Assembly (NCBI GenBank): GCA_964591275.1
Contig: CAZQAE010000023.1
Location: 6,589-70,588, forward strand
Direction: 5' to 3'
From: G963674685 sp964591275
Lineage (GTDB): Bacteria > Lernaellota > Lernaellaia > JACKCT01
DNA length: 64,000 nucleotides
Each line of letters begins with the position of its first letter. The stretch's first letter is position 1. The position numbers and the translations under genes were made by a program. Of the stretch, positions 37,238 through 45,099 are shown piece after piece. The notes beneath the pieces are model-generated. The model had not been told where the DNA came from, did no database searches, and saw only the letters and a list, made by a program, of their open reading frames with translations.

Positions 37238-37715
37238 AAGAAGAAAAAACGTTAGTCTGATTTCCGGCGTGGCTCTTCTGCTGGCCATTGCCGCAATTCT
37301 GATGTTCGGTTGGAGCCAAATGGCATATTCGCCCTTTCAGCAGGAAGATCAGGATATGATCAATGGCAAGCTCGACCACCTCGGCAACGGTCTTCACAAA
37401 CTCGAGGATCAGCTCAACGAGCTCAATAATGTCGACAAAAATGCATGGCAGTTGTACCAGCTGAAAAACCTGCAGAACACAGTGGACTTTCTCAGCGCGG
37501 CCGGCGCCGACGATTACAAAGCCGACTACAACAAAATCCAGGGCGATGTTACGGCGCTGATTGCAAAGATCGGAGGCCGGAAAGCCGCTTTAAAAGGAAG
37601 CAATCCGAAAGCGACTCTGAAGGGTGATTGCCCCATGGCCAAAAAGGGTGATTGTCCGAAAGCCGGCGCCCTTAAAGCTAAAGCAGAAAAGGCTAAGGCC
37701 AAAGCAAAGAAATAA
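37230..37715 (+). CDS. Membrane-anchored coiled-coil protein with Lys/Ala-rich tail
   Basis: A 161-residue protein. One membrane segment (LISGVALLLAIAAILMFGW, about 10-28) is followed by a predicted coiled coil (GLHKLEDQLNELNNVDKN). The tail has three copies of a Lys-Gly-(Ser/Asp)-Asn/Cys-Pro type unit (KGSNPKA, KGDCPMA, KGDCPKA) and ends in alternating Lys and Ala. The tail could bind nucleic acid or other acidic polymers. A strong GGGGGG ribosome site precedes the ATG. I recognise no family. Confidence 0.6.
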   Translation: MDERRKNVSLISGVALLLAIAAILMFGWSQMAYSPFQQEDQDMINGKLDHLGNGLHKLEDQLNELNNVDKNAWQLYQLKNLQNTVDFLSAAGADDYKADYNKIQGDVTALIAKIGGRKAALKGSNPKATLKGDCPMAKKGDCPKAGALKAKAEKAKAKAKK

Positions 37716-37744
37716 CGCCGATTGCGTAAATAGCTCATACGATC

Positions 37745-37786
37745 AAAAATCCCCGCGATCACATTGTGATGGCGGGGATTTTATTT
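37745..37786 (+). terminator. Strong rho-independent terminator
   Basis: A nine-pair stem AATCCCCGC / GCGGGGATT with an inner ATCACA/TGTGAT stem, followed by a T-rich tail. It closes the two-gene unit with the zinc-motif and coiled-coil proteins. Confidence 0.8.
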
Positions 37787-37802
37787 AAAGTGGGGTGATC
37801 GG

Positions 37803-37992
37803 TTAGCGCCACATATGCTCAGGCATCCTGATCTATGGGAATTATGGGAATTAAAGTGGGACAATACGAATTTTCCTTCGCTTTCGAAAAGTCCCGCAGG
37901 GACAGCTGAAAATAACCCGTCGATTCATCGGCGGGATTACGGATGGTGCAGAAATTTTCGTCCTGTAGGGACGATTGAAATCAACCGGAGGT
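37803..37992. repeat. REP-like repeat remnant
   Basis: Contains two related short hairpins, GTCCCGCAGGGAC (37890-37902) and GTCCTGTAGGGAC (37960-37972), and an imperfect palindrome CCCGTCGATTCATCGGCGGG. Each of the short hairpins is followed by an A-rich GAAA phrase. This is the look of dispersed REP-type elements. Confidence 0.45.
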
Positions 37993-38002
37993 ATGAATCA
38001 CG

Positions 38003-38458
38003 TTATTTTTGCGAATAATATTCTTCGCTTCCTTCCTTGAAGGTGGGCTGGCTTCCGGTCCGCGCCATCATCCGGCGAAGGCCCGGCGTCCGGGTGGTGT
38101 CTACAACGTCCAGTTCCTCGTCTCCGGGGTAGCGTGTTTCCCCGCAGGAAGGACAAACGAACATCGAACGCGAATATGACACAGGGCCGAGGATCGACAA
38201 CAAGGGCTTGCTTTGAAGTCCCTGGCTTCCCATTCGGCGGCCGCAGGAGCAGAGCACCGGCTCGGTCCGCCTGCCCGAACCGATTTTTCTCAGCAGGTCC
38301 GACAGCATTTTGGCGCCGGCTGTATGGACGGCGGCGCGTATGGCGCTCTCCCACGCCTCCAGGTCGGCGTTTCCCGCCTTCGACGGCTTTTCGAGAATGC
38401 GCTTTACTTCTTTGTCTTGCTCAATGGCGACCTGCGCCGTTTTTTTTCGACGGGTTCT
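38003..38458 (-). pseudogene. ISKra4-type transposase, N-terminal fragment
   Basis: The open frame codes about 150 residues: a helical start, LLSILGPVSYSRSMFVCPSC, then GDEELDVV and TPGLRRMMARTG. This is the N-terminal zinc-binding part of ISKra4-family transposases. The catalytic DDE core is absent; the frame stops at 38003 next to the REP-like debris. It overlaps the DUF6788 gene in another frame at an eight-A run. Relic. Confidence 0.68.
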
Positions 38459-38762
38459 TTAGAGCTTCACATAAGGCCTCTCCAATTTCCCGCAATTCCT
38501 TTGTCAATTTCTCAAAACGCCTGAAGTTGTCGATCTGCTGTTGATATTTGGCGACTTCCTTCAGGCTCTTGAGCCTTTTGGAGACGGTCTTTCCTCCTTC
38601 CTTGAAAGTGTAGAGGGGGTAAGGCCCGCGCCGCACCATCTCGCCTTCCTTGTTTTTGCCCTCCCTATACTGCTGGACAATACTTCCCCGTCTCATGCGA
38701 TCCAGATTCGCTAATTCGGACAGGATGTCTTTGCGCCTTGCCGTGAGATCTTTTGAAGCCAT
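38421..38762 (-). CDS. DUF6788-like small protein associated with the ISKra4-type element
   Basis: A 113-residue basic protein with RMRRGSIVQQYREGK and GEMVRRGPYPLYTF near the middle, then a helical tail. Proteins of this kind (DUF6788) usually precede ISKra4-type transposases. The upstream palindrome TGTAGT-N7-ACTACA is probably its control site or element end. The transposase that follows is truncated, so this gene is likely an orphan of a dead element. Confidence 0.6.
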   Translation of the reverse strand: MASKDLTARRKDILSELANLDRMRRGSIVQQYREGKNKEGEMVRRGPYPLYTFKEGGKTVSKRLKSLKEVAKYQQQIDNFRRFEKLTKELREIGEALCEALKNPSKKNGAGRH

Positions 38763-38775
38763 TTCACCCTTCGCA

Positions 38776-38794
38776 TGTAGTACGCAAAACTACA
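38776..38794. repeat. Short palindrome upstream of the DUF6788 gene
   Basis: TGTAGT and ACTACA separated by seven bases, 13 bases before the minus-strand start. It may be an operator for the element's genes or part of the insertion-sequence end. Confidence 0.5.
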
Positions 38795-38950
38795 TTACCA
38801 CAGGCAAAAAAAAGAGTAAGAAAAAAAAACCGGTTTTATGTCGCAGGCCCTTGACAGTTCTGTATTTTTTTTGCTAGCCCATAAGAAGATGAGAATCATG
38901 AGGGGGATTAATTTTTTACGCTCAACAAACAGGGAAAAGGAGGTCGCTTG

Positions 38951-39811
38951 ATGCAAAAATTTTGTTTGATTTCAGTTTTATCAATCTTATTGCTGCTCGT
39001 AGCAGCGCAAATCCTTAACGCCAGGGAATCGGCGGAACTCGTCGTTAATACATGGAGTGACGATTGCTGTGCAAGTTGCGATGCATTACCGGGTTTCAAC
39101 AACATGGTCGGACATTGGTTCAATGAAGTACGAGATGGCTCACATGGATCAAGAGCCTTTGATGATTACTCCAAATGGCGAATCGACGGACATTTCACTC
39201 AAGATCTTTTGACTGATGGCACATATGAACAATACGCGGCGGATTCGTCCTGGATAGACTATGTCGATGTGGCAATTGTAGCATTGCATGGCACAAGAAG
39301 AAATTCTAATCATCATTGGGGTGCAAGGGTTAGAAGTCAAAACATCAATGATGAGTGCATTGCTGACCCAGATGAAATGGAAGTTGGGGACTATAACAAT
39401 GAAAACTTAGTCCTTGTTTCATGTTATTCTGTAAATAAAAACTACTTCTCACATTGGAGTGAATGGAAACAAATGTTCGGAGGGATGCAAGCGCTTAATG
39501 GTTTTCATGGCAAGGCCTGGTTGGCGGATTGGTTGCACGACGATTATGAAAACTTCGCTGATGATGGTTTCGATGTGCCTTTAAAAACGGCCTTTATGGA
39601 TAACCTCTATGAGTCGAATGCGTTCAACGATGGTGGAACCATTGTTGATCAATGTCCGGTAACTGTTTCGGCAGGTTCATCTTCGACGGAAGCACGCAGC
39701 TACAGAGATAATTACTATTACTATACATGGGGCTCAGACCCATCAGGGAATTCAAATTGGGCAAGATGGGGCGTTATAGGTTGCGATCCCGGCGGCGAAG
39801 GCGCATACTAA
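38951..39811 (+). CDS. Secreted caspase-fold-like protein (DUF6345-like)
   Basis: A 286-residue protein with a signal peptide (LISVLSILLLLVAAQILNA). YVDVAIVALHGTRRN (His-Gly after a hydrophobic strand) and ENLVLVSCYSV (Cys after the next strand) match the His/Cys dyad layout of clan CD caspase/gingipain proteases. GGMQALNGFHG resembles the later substrate-site region. I therefore suspect a secreted Cys peptidase, close to DUF6345. The ATG at 38951 has AGGAGG ten bases upstream. Two further secreted-protein genes follow closely, so it starts a three-gene cassette. Confidence 0.6.
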   Translation: MQKFCLISVLSILLLLVAAQILNARESAELVVNTWSDDCCASCDALPGFNNMVGHWFNEVRDGSHGSRAFDDYSKWRIDGHFTQDLLTDGTYEQYAADSSWIDYVDVAIVALHGTRRNSNHHWGARVRSQNINDECIADPDEMEVGDYNNENLVLVSCYSVNKNYFSHWSEWKQMFGGMQALNGFHGKAWLADWLHDDYENFADDGFDVPLKTAFMDNLYESNAFNDGGTIVDQCPVTVSAGSSSTEARSYRDNYYYYTWGSDPSGNSNWARWGVIGCDPGGEGAY

Positions 39812-39830
39812 TAAATGAAAGGACATGGTC

Positions 39831-40754
39831 ATGAAAAGGCAACATTTAATCAGTTTTGTTCTCATTGCGCTCATCCTTCTTGTGCAAACCATCCAAGTCA
39901 GGGCCGACGAGGAGGACAATACATCGGAAAAATACTTCGGAGGTAAAAGAGTACTGGATTACAATGCAATTCTCGATGAAATATCTCAAAAGGAACAGAA
40001 AATCGATGAAACGATTACCCAGAGTATGAGAAAATGCGAATCCTCTGTCGCCTCGTTTTCCAATGAGGATATTTCCGAATGGTATGAAGCGGGGAAAGCA
40101 TTTACACGATCCACTTTCCGTAATGGAAAAAAACTTCGAGATGAAAACGAAGATTTAATCATTAAAAGAAAGCTAGGATATTTGAGAATAATTGAGAAAA
40201 GAGGCATCGAGGAATCGAGAAACATCGCTTCGAGGTCCAATAAAACTTTAGACATCAGCAAAGAGGATGCGTTGGAAAGCGCTCTTGTATTTTCAGACTA
40301 CATCGGAATTGAAAGAGATCAGATATGGGATGTCGATATTAAGGTTGTCGCCGGAGAAAGCGGAGGAGAAAACGGCGTTGTTGAGGAAAAAGTGGAAGCG
40401 GAGTATCTTGTGACAATATATCGCTCGATAAACAACACACCCGTTGCCGACAGCCGCGTACGTTTGGCGATCAGCGATAGTGGGATTGTAACAAGAGTGC
40501 TTGCTCAATGGCCGATTCTTGAGGCTCAACCGGTTACTAAGCAGAAAGTGGATATTTCCCGGGTGGCGCTGAAAGTTTACGATCAATTGGACGCCATATA
40601 CTATAAGAATCCGAAGGTAAGCTATGGCCTTTACCCCGTCATTGTCCATCAGGAAGACGGCGATGTCATTCGCGCCATGCCCGCTTTGCGCGTCATGGTG
40701 GTTCGTTCCGAGCAGGGACCTGTTATAGGATTCGATATTAACTTGGTGGAATAA
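39831..40754 (+). CDS. Secreted protein with PepSY/FTP-like region
   Basis: A 307-residue protein with a signal peptide ending near VRA. The middle is rich in charged helices. Residues about 145-225 (EDALESALVFSDYIGI; EYLVTIYRSINNTPVADSRV; LAISDSGIVTRVLAQWP) resemble the PepSY/FTP propeptide folds that inhibit or chaperone proteases. It starts 20 bases after the caspase-like gene, with GGA upstream, so an inhibitor or propeptide partner is plausible. No family is certain. Confidence 0.5.
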   Translation: MKRQHLISFVLIALILLVQTIQVRADEEDNTSEKYFGGKRVLDYNAILDEISQKEQKIDETITQSMRKCESSVASFSNEDISEWYEAGKAFTRSTFRNGKKLRDENEDLIIKRKLGYLRIIEKRGIEESRNIASRSNKTLDISKEDALESALVFSDYIGIERDQIWDVDIKVVAGESGGENGVVEEKVEAEYLVTIYRSINNTPVADSRVRLAISDSGIVTRVLAQWPILEAQPVTKQKVDISRVALKVYDQLDAIYYKNPKVSYGLYPVIVHQEDGDVIRAMPALRVMVVRSEQGPVIGFDINLVE

Positions 40755-40781
40755 ATCCCCTAACGGGAAGGAGAAAAGGAA

Positions 40782-41222
40782 ATGAGGAATTTTAAGATAT
40801 TCAACAGGCTGCCCTTCGCGTTGCTGCTTGTCATTCTCGTGGCATTACCCATTGCGCTGATGGCCTTATCCTGCGGCGATGATGATGACGATGATGATTC
40901 GGATGACTCTCAAACCCAGACATGTCAACATAGCTATGAAGATGCATGCGAGTTCATTACCGATATCCAAGCTCCGAATGATTCGGATTTGAATTGTGTT
41001 GATGCTTTTGAATTCGGATTTGAAACGGTGAAGGAATGCCATGAAAACATTATCGAACCTCTCCTTGATTCCGAGAATCCCTGTGAAGTATTGGCCGGTG
41101 AATGCTTAAATACGATGAGTGAGATTGACGAAGAATGTAGTGAAGTGACGCCGACCAGTTGCGAAAACGCCTGGGAAATATGGAGCGAATGTCTGGTGAT
41201 CGCCGAGCAAGAGGATTGCTGA
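40782..41222 (+). CDS. Asp-rich Cys-containing lipoprotein
   Basis: A 146-residue lipoprotein. The signal peptide ends in ALSC (lipid on Cys31), followed by GDDDDDDDSDD. The mature part holds eight further Cys spaced as in a small disulfide-bonded helical domain (CQHSYEDACEF; CVDAF; CHENI; CEVLAGEC; CSEV; CENAW; C; C). It is the last gene of the three-gene secreted cassette, closed by a terminator. Function unknown. Confidence 0.65.
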   Translation: MRNFKIFNRLPFALLLVILVALPIALMALSCGDDDDDDDSDDSQTQTCQHSYEDACEFITDIQAPNDSDLNCVDAFEFGFETVKECHENIIEPLLDSENPCEVLAGECLNTMSEIDEECSEVTPTSCENAWEIWSECLVIAEQEDC

Positions 41223-41243
41223 TCGACTTTTGACCGATTCGAT

Positions 41244-41275
41244 AACGAGGTTGCCTAATAAACAGCCTCGTTTTT
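41244..41275 (+). terminator. Rho-independent terminator of the secreted cassette
   Basis: Seven-pair stem AACGAGG / CCTCGTT with a 15-base loop and a T-run, 20 bases after the lipoprotein stop. Confidence 0.75.
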
Positions 41276-41540
41276 CTTCACCAAGGCTTAAGTAGTCGTC
41301 CCTGCAAAATGTCCTGACATATTGAAAAAAATTTTGCCAGGCAAGAGAGTGTGGTACAGCCTATCGAGAGCCTCAAGGTCGAGCGATCGCCCTCGACCGT
41401 GATCCTTGGCAACATTCCTCAAACGCGGACGTATTTGGTTGGGAGCGTAAATCAAGCGCTTGTCAAACAATCACCCGATCACTCAGTCGTCGCCCGCTCA
41501 CTCATCGGCGACGTACGCTCACTTGGCTTCGTGTCTTGAC
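41276..41540. other. Intergenic stretch, no gene recognised
   Basis: Frames of about 60 codons cross on both strands, but neither resembles a known protein or has a ribosome site. Given the gene fragments on the right, it may be decayed coding sequence. Confidence 0.3.
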
Positions 41541-41990
41541 TTAGCGAAGAATAACCCTTGCGTCGGCTATGACAGCCCTTAGCGGCGAAGCGATAACCGG
41601 ATTGAGATCAATGGATTCGATAACTTCACGCATTTGATAGGCCGCTTCGGAAAAATCAGCAATCAATTGCGCCACGGATTCGACATTGATGGCTGCGGCG
41701 CCGCGGAGCCCTTCCAGAAGCGGACGTCCTTTGAGCATGCGAAGCGCCGAAAGGGCTTCCCCTTCCGATACAGGCGCCATGCGAATGACCACATCCTTAT
41801 AAACTTCCACCGAAGTGCCTCCGATGCCGACAACAACCACGACATCGAATTGGGGATCGGTTTTTGCGCCGACGATAAGTTCCAATCCCGGCGGCAGCAT
41901 TTCGTCCAGCAATACGCCCGCGAAGCCTTTAAGACCGGAGAACTTTTTGAATATCTCCCGCAGGTGCTTGAGTGTTATGTGGATTTGAGA
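41541..41990 (-). pseudogene. ADP-forming acyl-CoA synthetase (ATP-grasp subunit), C-terminal fragment
   Basis: About 150 codons match the C-terminal end of ADP-forming acetate/acyl-CoA ligases: LPPGLELIVGAKTDPQF, VVGIGGTSVEVYKD, RMAPVSEGEALSAL, GRPLLEGLRG and the closing ESIDLNPV. The CoA-binding and flavodoxin-like domains and the first half of the ATP-grasp domain are missing. An in-frame start exists but without a convincing ribosome site. The fragment meets a piece of a metal-efflux gene from the other strand at about 42000, so a rearrangement cut both genes. Confidence 0.75.
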
Positions 41991-42007
41991 AACTATGCAG
42001 GGGTGGT

Positions 42008-42163
42008 CCAATGGTCGGGGGTCTCATCAGTTCAACAATACTGATCTTAATCATACTTCCGGCAGTTTATTTGCTTTATAAAAAGGGAGATGAACCGACG
42101 CTTTTTCAGTCAAACGAAAAAAGAAAGCAGCAAGCCTTCAAAAAGGCTTTTGAAAACGAATAA
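42008..42163 (+). pseudogene. CusA/HME-type RND efflux pump, C-terminal tail only
   Basis: The reading frame contains PMVGGLISSTILILIILPAV followed by YLLYKKG, the last membrane helix of heavy-metal RND pumps; these proteins are about 1000 residues long. Everything before the last helix is gone. The frame continues to a normal stop, and a small YHS-domain gene follows, so this is the tail end of a former metal-resistance operon. Confidence 0.72.
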
Positions 42164-42307
42164 ACACGATAGAAATGCGGGGGAATAAAAATGACGGACT
42201 TAAAAAATGAACTTGATGCGGAAAAAGAATGGCGAAAATATGCTGATTATGGGTACCGATCCGAGCAAATAGGAAAAGCCAACAGATCGAAAAAGAGGTC
42301 AAATACC

Positions 42308-42607
42308 ATGAAAGACTTGTTCATACTTCTCATCGCGACTGTTTTTGTGCTCGCCATCGCCTCGGTCAGTTTCGCCTGCGACGAAAATTCCGATGTCTCG
42401 GCAAAGGCGGATACGACGACGGCGGCGCCGAAAGTGTTCGACAAGGCACAGACCGTCGGGACGCAAGTCACCTGCCCTGTCATGGGCACTGTCTTTGCCA
42501 TTGAAAAAGACACGATTCACAAAGAGTACAAAGGCAAGCACGTGTATTTGTGCTGCCAGGGATGCATTGAAAAGTTCAAGGCCGATCCGGGAAAGTATAC
42601 AAAATAA
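42308..42607 (+). CDS. Exported YHS-domain metal-binding protein
   Basis: A 99-residue protein. A signal peptide (MKDLFILLIATVFVLAIASV) is followed by a YHS-type domain: VTCPVMGTVF and HVYLCCQGCIEKFKADPGKY, whose Cys residues bind metals such as copper. An upstream in-frame ATG at 42191 would add 39 hydrophilic residues before the signal peptide, so the 42308 start is preferred. It lies next to the CusA-type remnant, which fits a periplasmic metal-handling role. A strong terminator follows. Confidence 0.75.
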   Translation: MKDLFILLIATVFVLAIASVSFACDENSDVSAKADTTTAAPKVFDKAQTVGTQVTCPVMGTVFAIEKDTIHKEYKGKHVYLCCQGCIEKFKADPGKYTK

Positions 42608-42635
42608 GCTCATCTCTCTTTCCTAAAATGACACC

Positions 42636-42672
42636 AAGAGCTTCTTGCCAAACACGGCAAGAGGCTCTTTGT
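42636..42672 (+). terminator. Rho-independent terminator after the YHS gene
   Basis: Fourteen-pair stem (AAGAGCTTCTTGCC / GGCAAGAGGCTCTT, one G-T pair), six-base loop, short T tail. Confidence 0.78.
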
Positions 42673-42934
42673 CTGAAAGGGTAAAGAAAGAAGGCGGAAA
42701 GAGGTTCTCTTTCGTTTCAGAAAGAAAATTATTTCTCCCAATTACCGCATTTTCGTTGACTACAGAGACATTGGAGAATTTCTCAACTTTTCCTTTTATC
42801 TTGACTTTCCAGAAGCAATTGACTATGGACGGAGGTCGCGAACCGTAAGTGTTCGCAGCTTTATTTTGCGCACTGCGCAGGGAAATATTCGGGGCTTGGT
42901 CTTTGAATCGGTAATGAGAAAAGGAGAATGCAAA
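42673..42934. other. Upstream region of the papain-like protease gene
   Basis: About 260 bases without a gene. Contains AGAAAG/CTTTC-rich sequence near 42675-42730. The protease promoter should lie here, but I could not choose a clear one. Confidence 0.35.
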
Positions 42935-44278
42935 GTGAAAAATGCGTCGATTATCATTCTATTTGTCGTCATCTTTGCGGCATCAGCCCAGATGACTCCA
43001 TCCTACGCCCTGGACATCGCCGAACTCCAAAAATCGATTGACGAAAAAGGCGCCGAGTGGACAGCCGGCGAAACAAAGTTTTCGCACCTAAGCGCCGAAG
43101 GGTTCGCGCAAATGCTTAACTATCCGCTGGAAACCCCCGTTTTGCCGGAAGGAAAGATTCTCCACGAGTGGAACGGCGAAGTTAAAGATGATCCCCCCGA
43201 TCAGCTCGACTGGAGGGATTATAACGGCAAGAACTTCCTGACCTCGATCAAGGACCAGCATCCCTGCGGTTCGTGCGCCACCTTCAGCACCGTCGGCTGC
43301 CTGGAATCCCACATCAAGATCGTCATGGACAATGAATTCATCGAGCCGAATCTGGCTGAGCAGCTTGTATGGTCTTGCTCAGGCGGGATAATGCCGCCAG
43401 CCACTTTTTTTCATACTCTGGGATGGCTGCAAAGCGAGGGAACCGCGGATGAGGCTTGTTTTCCCTACGATGCCGAGGAGCAATGCGCCGACAGTTCCCT
43501 GGGCCGCGTCGATTGCGCGGAGCGTTGCGAGGATTGGGAAAACCGGACATACGGCATTGATGAATATCAATTTTTTATGTTCCAGCAGCCGGAAACCTTT
43601 ATCCAACCTCTGCAAAGCGGCCCCATCGTCGCGGGCTTCATGGTCTTCGAGGATTTCCAGGACTACACCGAAGGCGTTTACGATCACACCACGGGAGCGA
43701 TGCTGGGAGGCCACGCCGTGCTTATCGTAGGATACGACGCGCAGGAAGAGTACTGGATCTGCAAGAACAGTTGGGGAGCCGACTGGGGTGAAAACGGCTA
43801 CTTCCGCGTTCGCTGGGGCGACGGCCTGCTCGACTTCGGCTACCAGGCCGCACACATGGACGTCAGCTTTGAAAGTGTTTGCGGCGGCAATGAAGCGCCC
43901 GCCATCAGCGATCTGGTCGTTTCCGGCAAAGCCGAAGGCGAATCCGAGATTCTCTTCAATTATGAGGATTTGGACGCCAATCTGGCCGGCGCCGAACTCT
44001 TTTATTCCATTGATGGCGGCGACTTTGTCCGTTTCGACTCCCCGACCACGCAGCTCGTTGGCCTAAGCGGCGAAGCGTCATTTATCATTGCGGATGAATT
44101 TTCCTCCATCCAGGTTTACGTCAAGGACATCTGCGGCGTTGAAAGTAATCAACTCAATGTCGGCGAGCAAGTCGATGATGATGACGATGACACAGCCGAT
44201 GACGACGCGGCTGACGATGACGAAGCCGACGGCGACGACGATGACGACGATGATGACGACAGCGGATGCGGCTGTTAA
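42935..44278 (+). CDS. Secreted papain-family (C1A) cysteine protease with Asp-rich tail ending GCGC
   Basis: A 447-residue protease. The signal peptide is followed by a short propeptide and the C1A domain: DQHPCGSCATF gives the oxyanion Gln108 and nucleophile Cys114 (the usual following Trp is Ala), GGHAVLIVGYD the His, and CKNSWGADWGENGYF the Asn. A C-terminal beta domain (about 320-410) precedes an Asp-rich run and the ending DSGCGC. GTG at 42935 is preferred because AGGAG lies eight bases upstream; ATG 42914 would add seven residues. Acts outside the cytoplasm; substrate unknown. Confidence 0.85.
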   Translation: MKNASIIILFVVIFAASAQMTPSYALDIAELQKSIDEKGAEWTAGETKFSHLSAEGFAQMLNYPLETPVLPEGKILHEWNGEVKDDPPDQLDWRDYNGKNFLTSIKDQHPCGSCATFSTVGCLESHIKIVMDNEFIEPNLAEQLVWSCSGGIMPPATFFHTLGWLQSEGTADEACFPYDAEEQCADSSLGRVDCAERCEDWENRTYGIDEYQFFMFQQPETFIQPLQSGPIVAGFMVFEDFQDYTEGVYDHTTGAMLGGHAVLIVGYDAQEEYWICKNSWGADWGENGYFRVRWGDGLLDFGYQAAHMDVSFESVCGGNEAPAISDLVVSGKAEGESEILFNYEDLDANLAGAELFYSIDGGDFVRFDSPTTQLVGLSGEASFIIADEFSSIQVYVKDICGVESNQLNVGEQVDDDDDDTADDDAADDDEADGDDDDDDDDDSGCGC

Positions 44279-44301
44279 TTTTTAGTTCCTTTAATTAAAC
44301 C

Positions 44302-44338
44302 AAAGGGCGGGCCTTAAAAGGGCGCCGCCCTTTTTCTT
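44302..44338 (+). terminator. Rho-independent terminator of the protease gene
   Basis: Perfect nine-pair stem AAAGGGCGG / CCGCCCTTT with a 14-base loop and TTTTT. Confidence 0.85.
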
Positions 44339-44382
44339 TATGAAAACTGACTCATCCGAACAAGCCTCAATATTGCATTGCG

Positions 44383-44697
44383 ATGGCGTTGATACTATCC
44401 ACGAGGGCGCTTTATCAGTGGGTTATTGATGGCGAGGAAAAAATCCCCTCGGACGCCGCGCGTCGCAATTATCGACGGCTGCCAAAGTGCGGCCCTCGTT
44501 GTCGAGACAGGCATGCGTGCAAAGCGCGGGCTGTTTGGAATGACGAATTAGACGAACCGCGCAACGGACGTTGTAGAATGCACGGTGGCCTTTCTTGCGG
44601 TCCTGGCAGGGATTCCATTGCACAATATCAGCGGCGGCGGTGGAAACTGTATCGACTTGCCAAGGCAATCAACCGGGCGGCGCTTCCTTGCGAATAG
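44383..44697 (+). CDS. HGGxSTG-type small protein
   Basis: A 104-residue Arg-rich protein. CKARAVWNDE, then GRCRMHGGLSCGPGRDS matches the HGGxSTG motif (here HGGLSCG) of small proteins common in prophages and mobile regions. Four to five Cys could bind zinc. The ribosome site before this ATG is poor, so the true start may be further inside, or the gene may be silent. The broken lipoprotein gene is just downstream. Confidence 0.5.
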   Translation: MALILSTRALYQWVIDGEEKIPSDAARRNYRRLPKCGPRCRDRHACKARAVWNDELDEPRNGRCRMHGGLSCGPGRDSIAQYQRRRWKLYRLAKAINRAALPCE

Positions 44698-44740
44698 CGA
44701 ACCTGACATAATGGTAACTTACTAAAAGCAGGAGGAATCC

Positions 44741-44889
44741 ATGAAGGCCTTGAAAACCACGTTGGTGGTAGCCTGGTTGCAGGCTTAGCCTAGTGCTTTG
44801 CGCTGGCGTTATCTTACGGCGACGATGATGATGCCGGACGTTCCTTCCCTCGAAAGCCTGCGATGGATGACAACGAACTACTTCTTTAA
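44741..44889 (+). pseudogene. Asp-rich lipoprotein pseudogene (frameshift and lost lipobox Cys)
   Basis: A strong ribosome site (AGGAGG) and ATG begin a signal peptide (MKALKTTLVVAW), but the frame ends after 15 codons. In another frame the sequence continues as ALALSYGDDDDAGRSF and ends at 44889. The neighbouring family has ALSCGDDDD here, so the lipid-accepting Cys (TGC) has become Tyr (TAC). The remaining gene is very short. It is a decayed relative of the other Asp-rich lipoproteins. Confidence 0.65.
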
Positions 44890-44900
44890 TGCATAAATTA

Positions 44901-44909
44901 TGTTATAGT
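44901..44909 (+). promoter_or_regulatory. Probable extended -10 promoter (TGTTATAGT)
   Basis: TG-N-TATAGT forms an extended -10 element; the -35 position holds only a weak match. Transcripts from here would carry a leader of about 185 bases before the PilZ gene, with a hairpin CCTCGG-N6-CCGAGG at 45031-45048. Confidence 0.45.
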
Positions 44910-45099
44910 GTTTTAATTGGAGGAATTTGGTCACTATCTTGAGGATGCCTCAGGGCTTCGGCAAAGTCGCGACAAACCCTTGATGTTCCTCAAAGCGCAT
45001 TTTGGCCCCCCCGAATTTTTCAAGGCGTGTCCTCGGACTTTTCCGAGGCCTTGAGAGATGCTTTCAACCGTTGGCGGCAAGCCGAATAAAGAGGGAGTC

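Noticed and set aside
36732..37397. 221-codon minus-strand frame crossing the 36.7-37.4 kb intergenic region
   Set aside because: Runs antisense through two small genes with good ribosome sites; composition not protein-like.
38849..38880. TTGACA at about 38850 as promoter of the caspase-like cassette
   Set aside because: A perfect -35 hexamer, but no acceptable -10 hexamer at 16-18 bases, so I do not call it.
41351..41539. 62-codon plus-strand frame as a small gene
   Set aside because: No ribosome site, no similarity I can recognise, and it lies in a stretch of decayed sequence.
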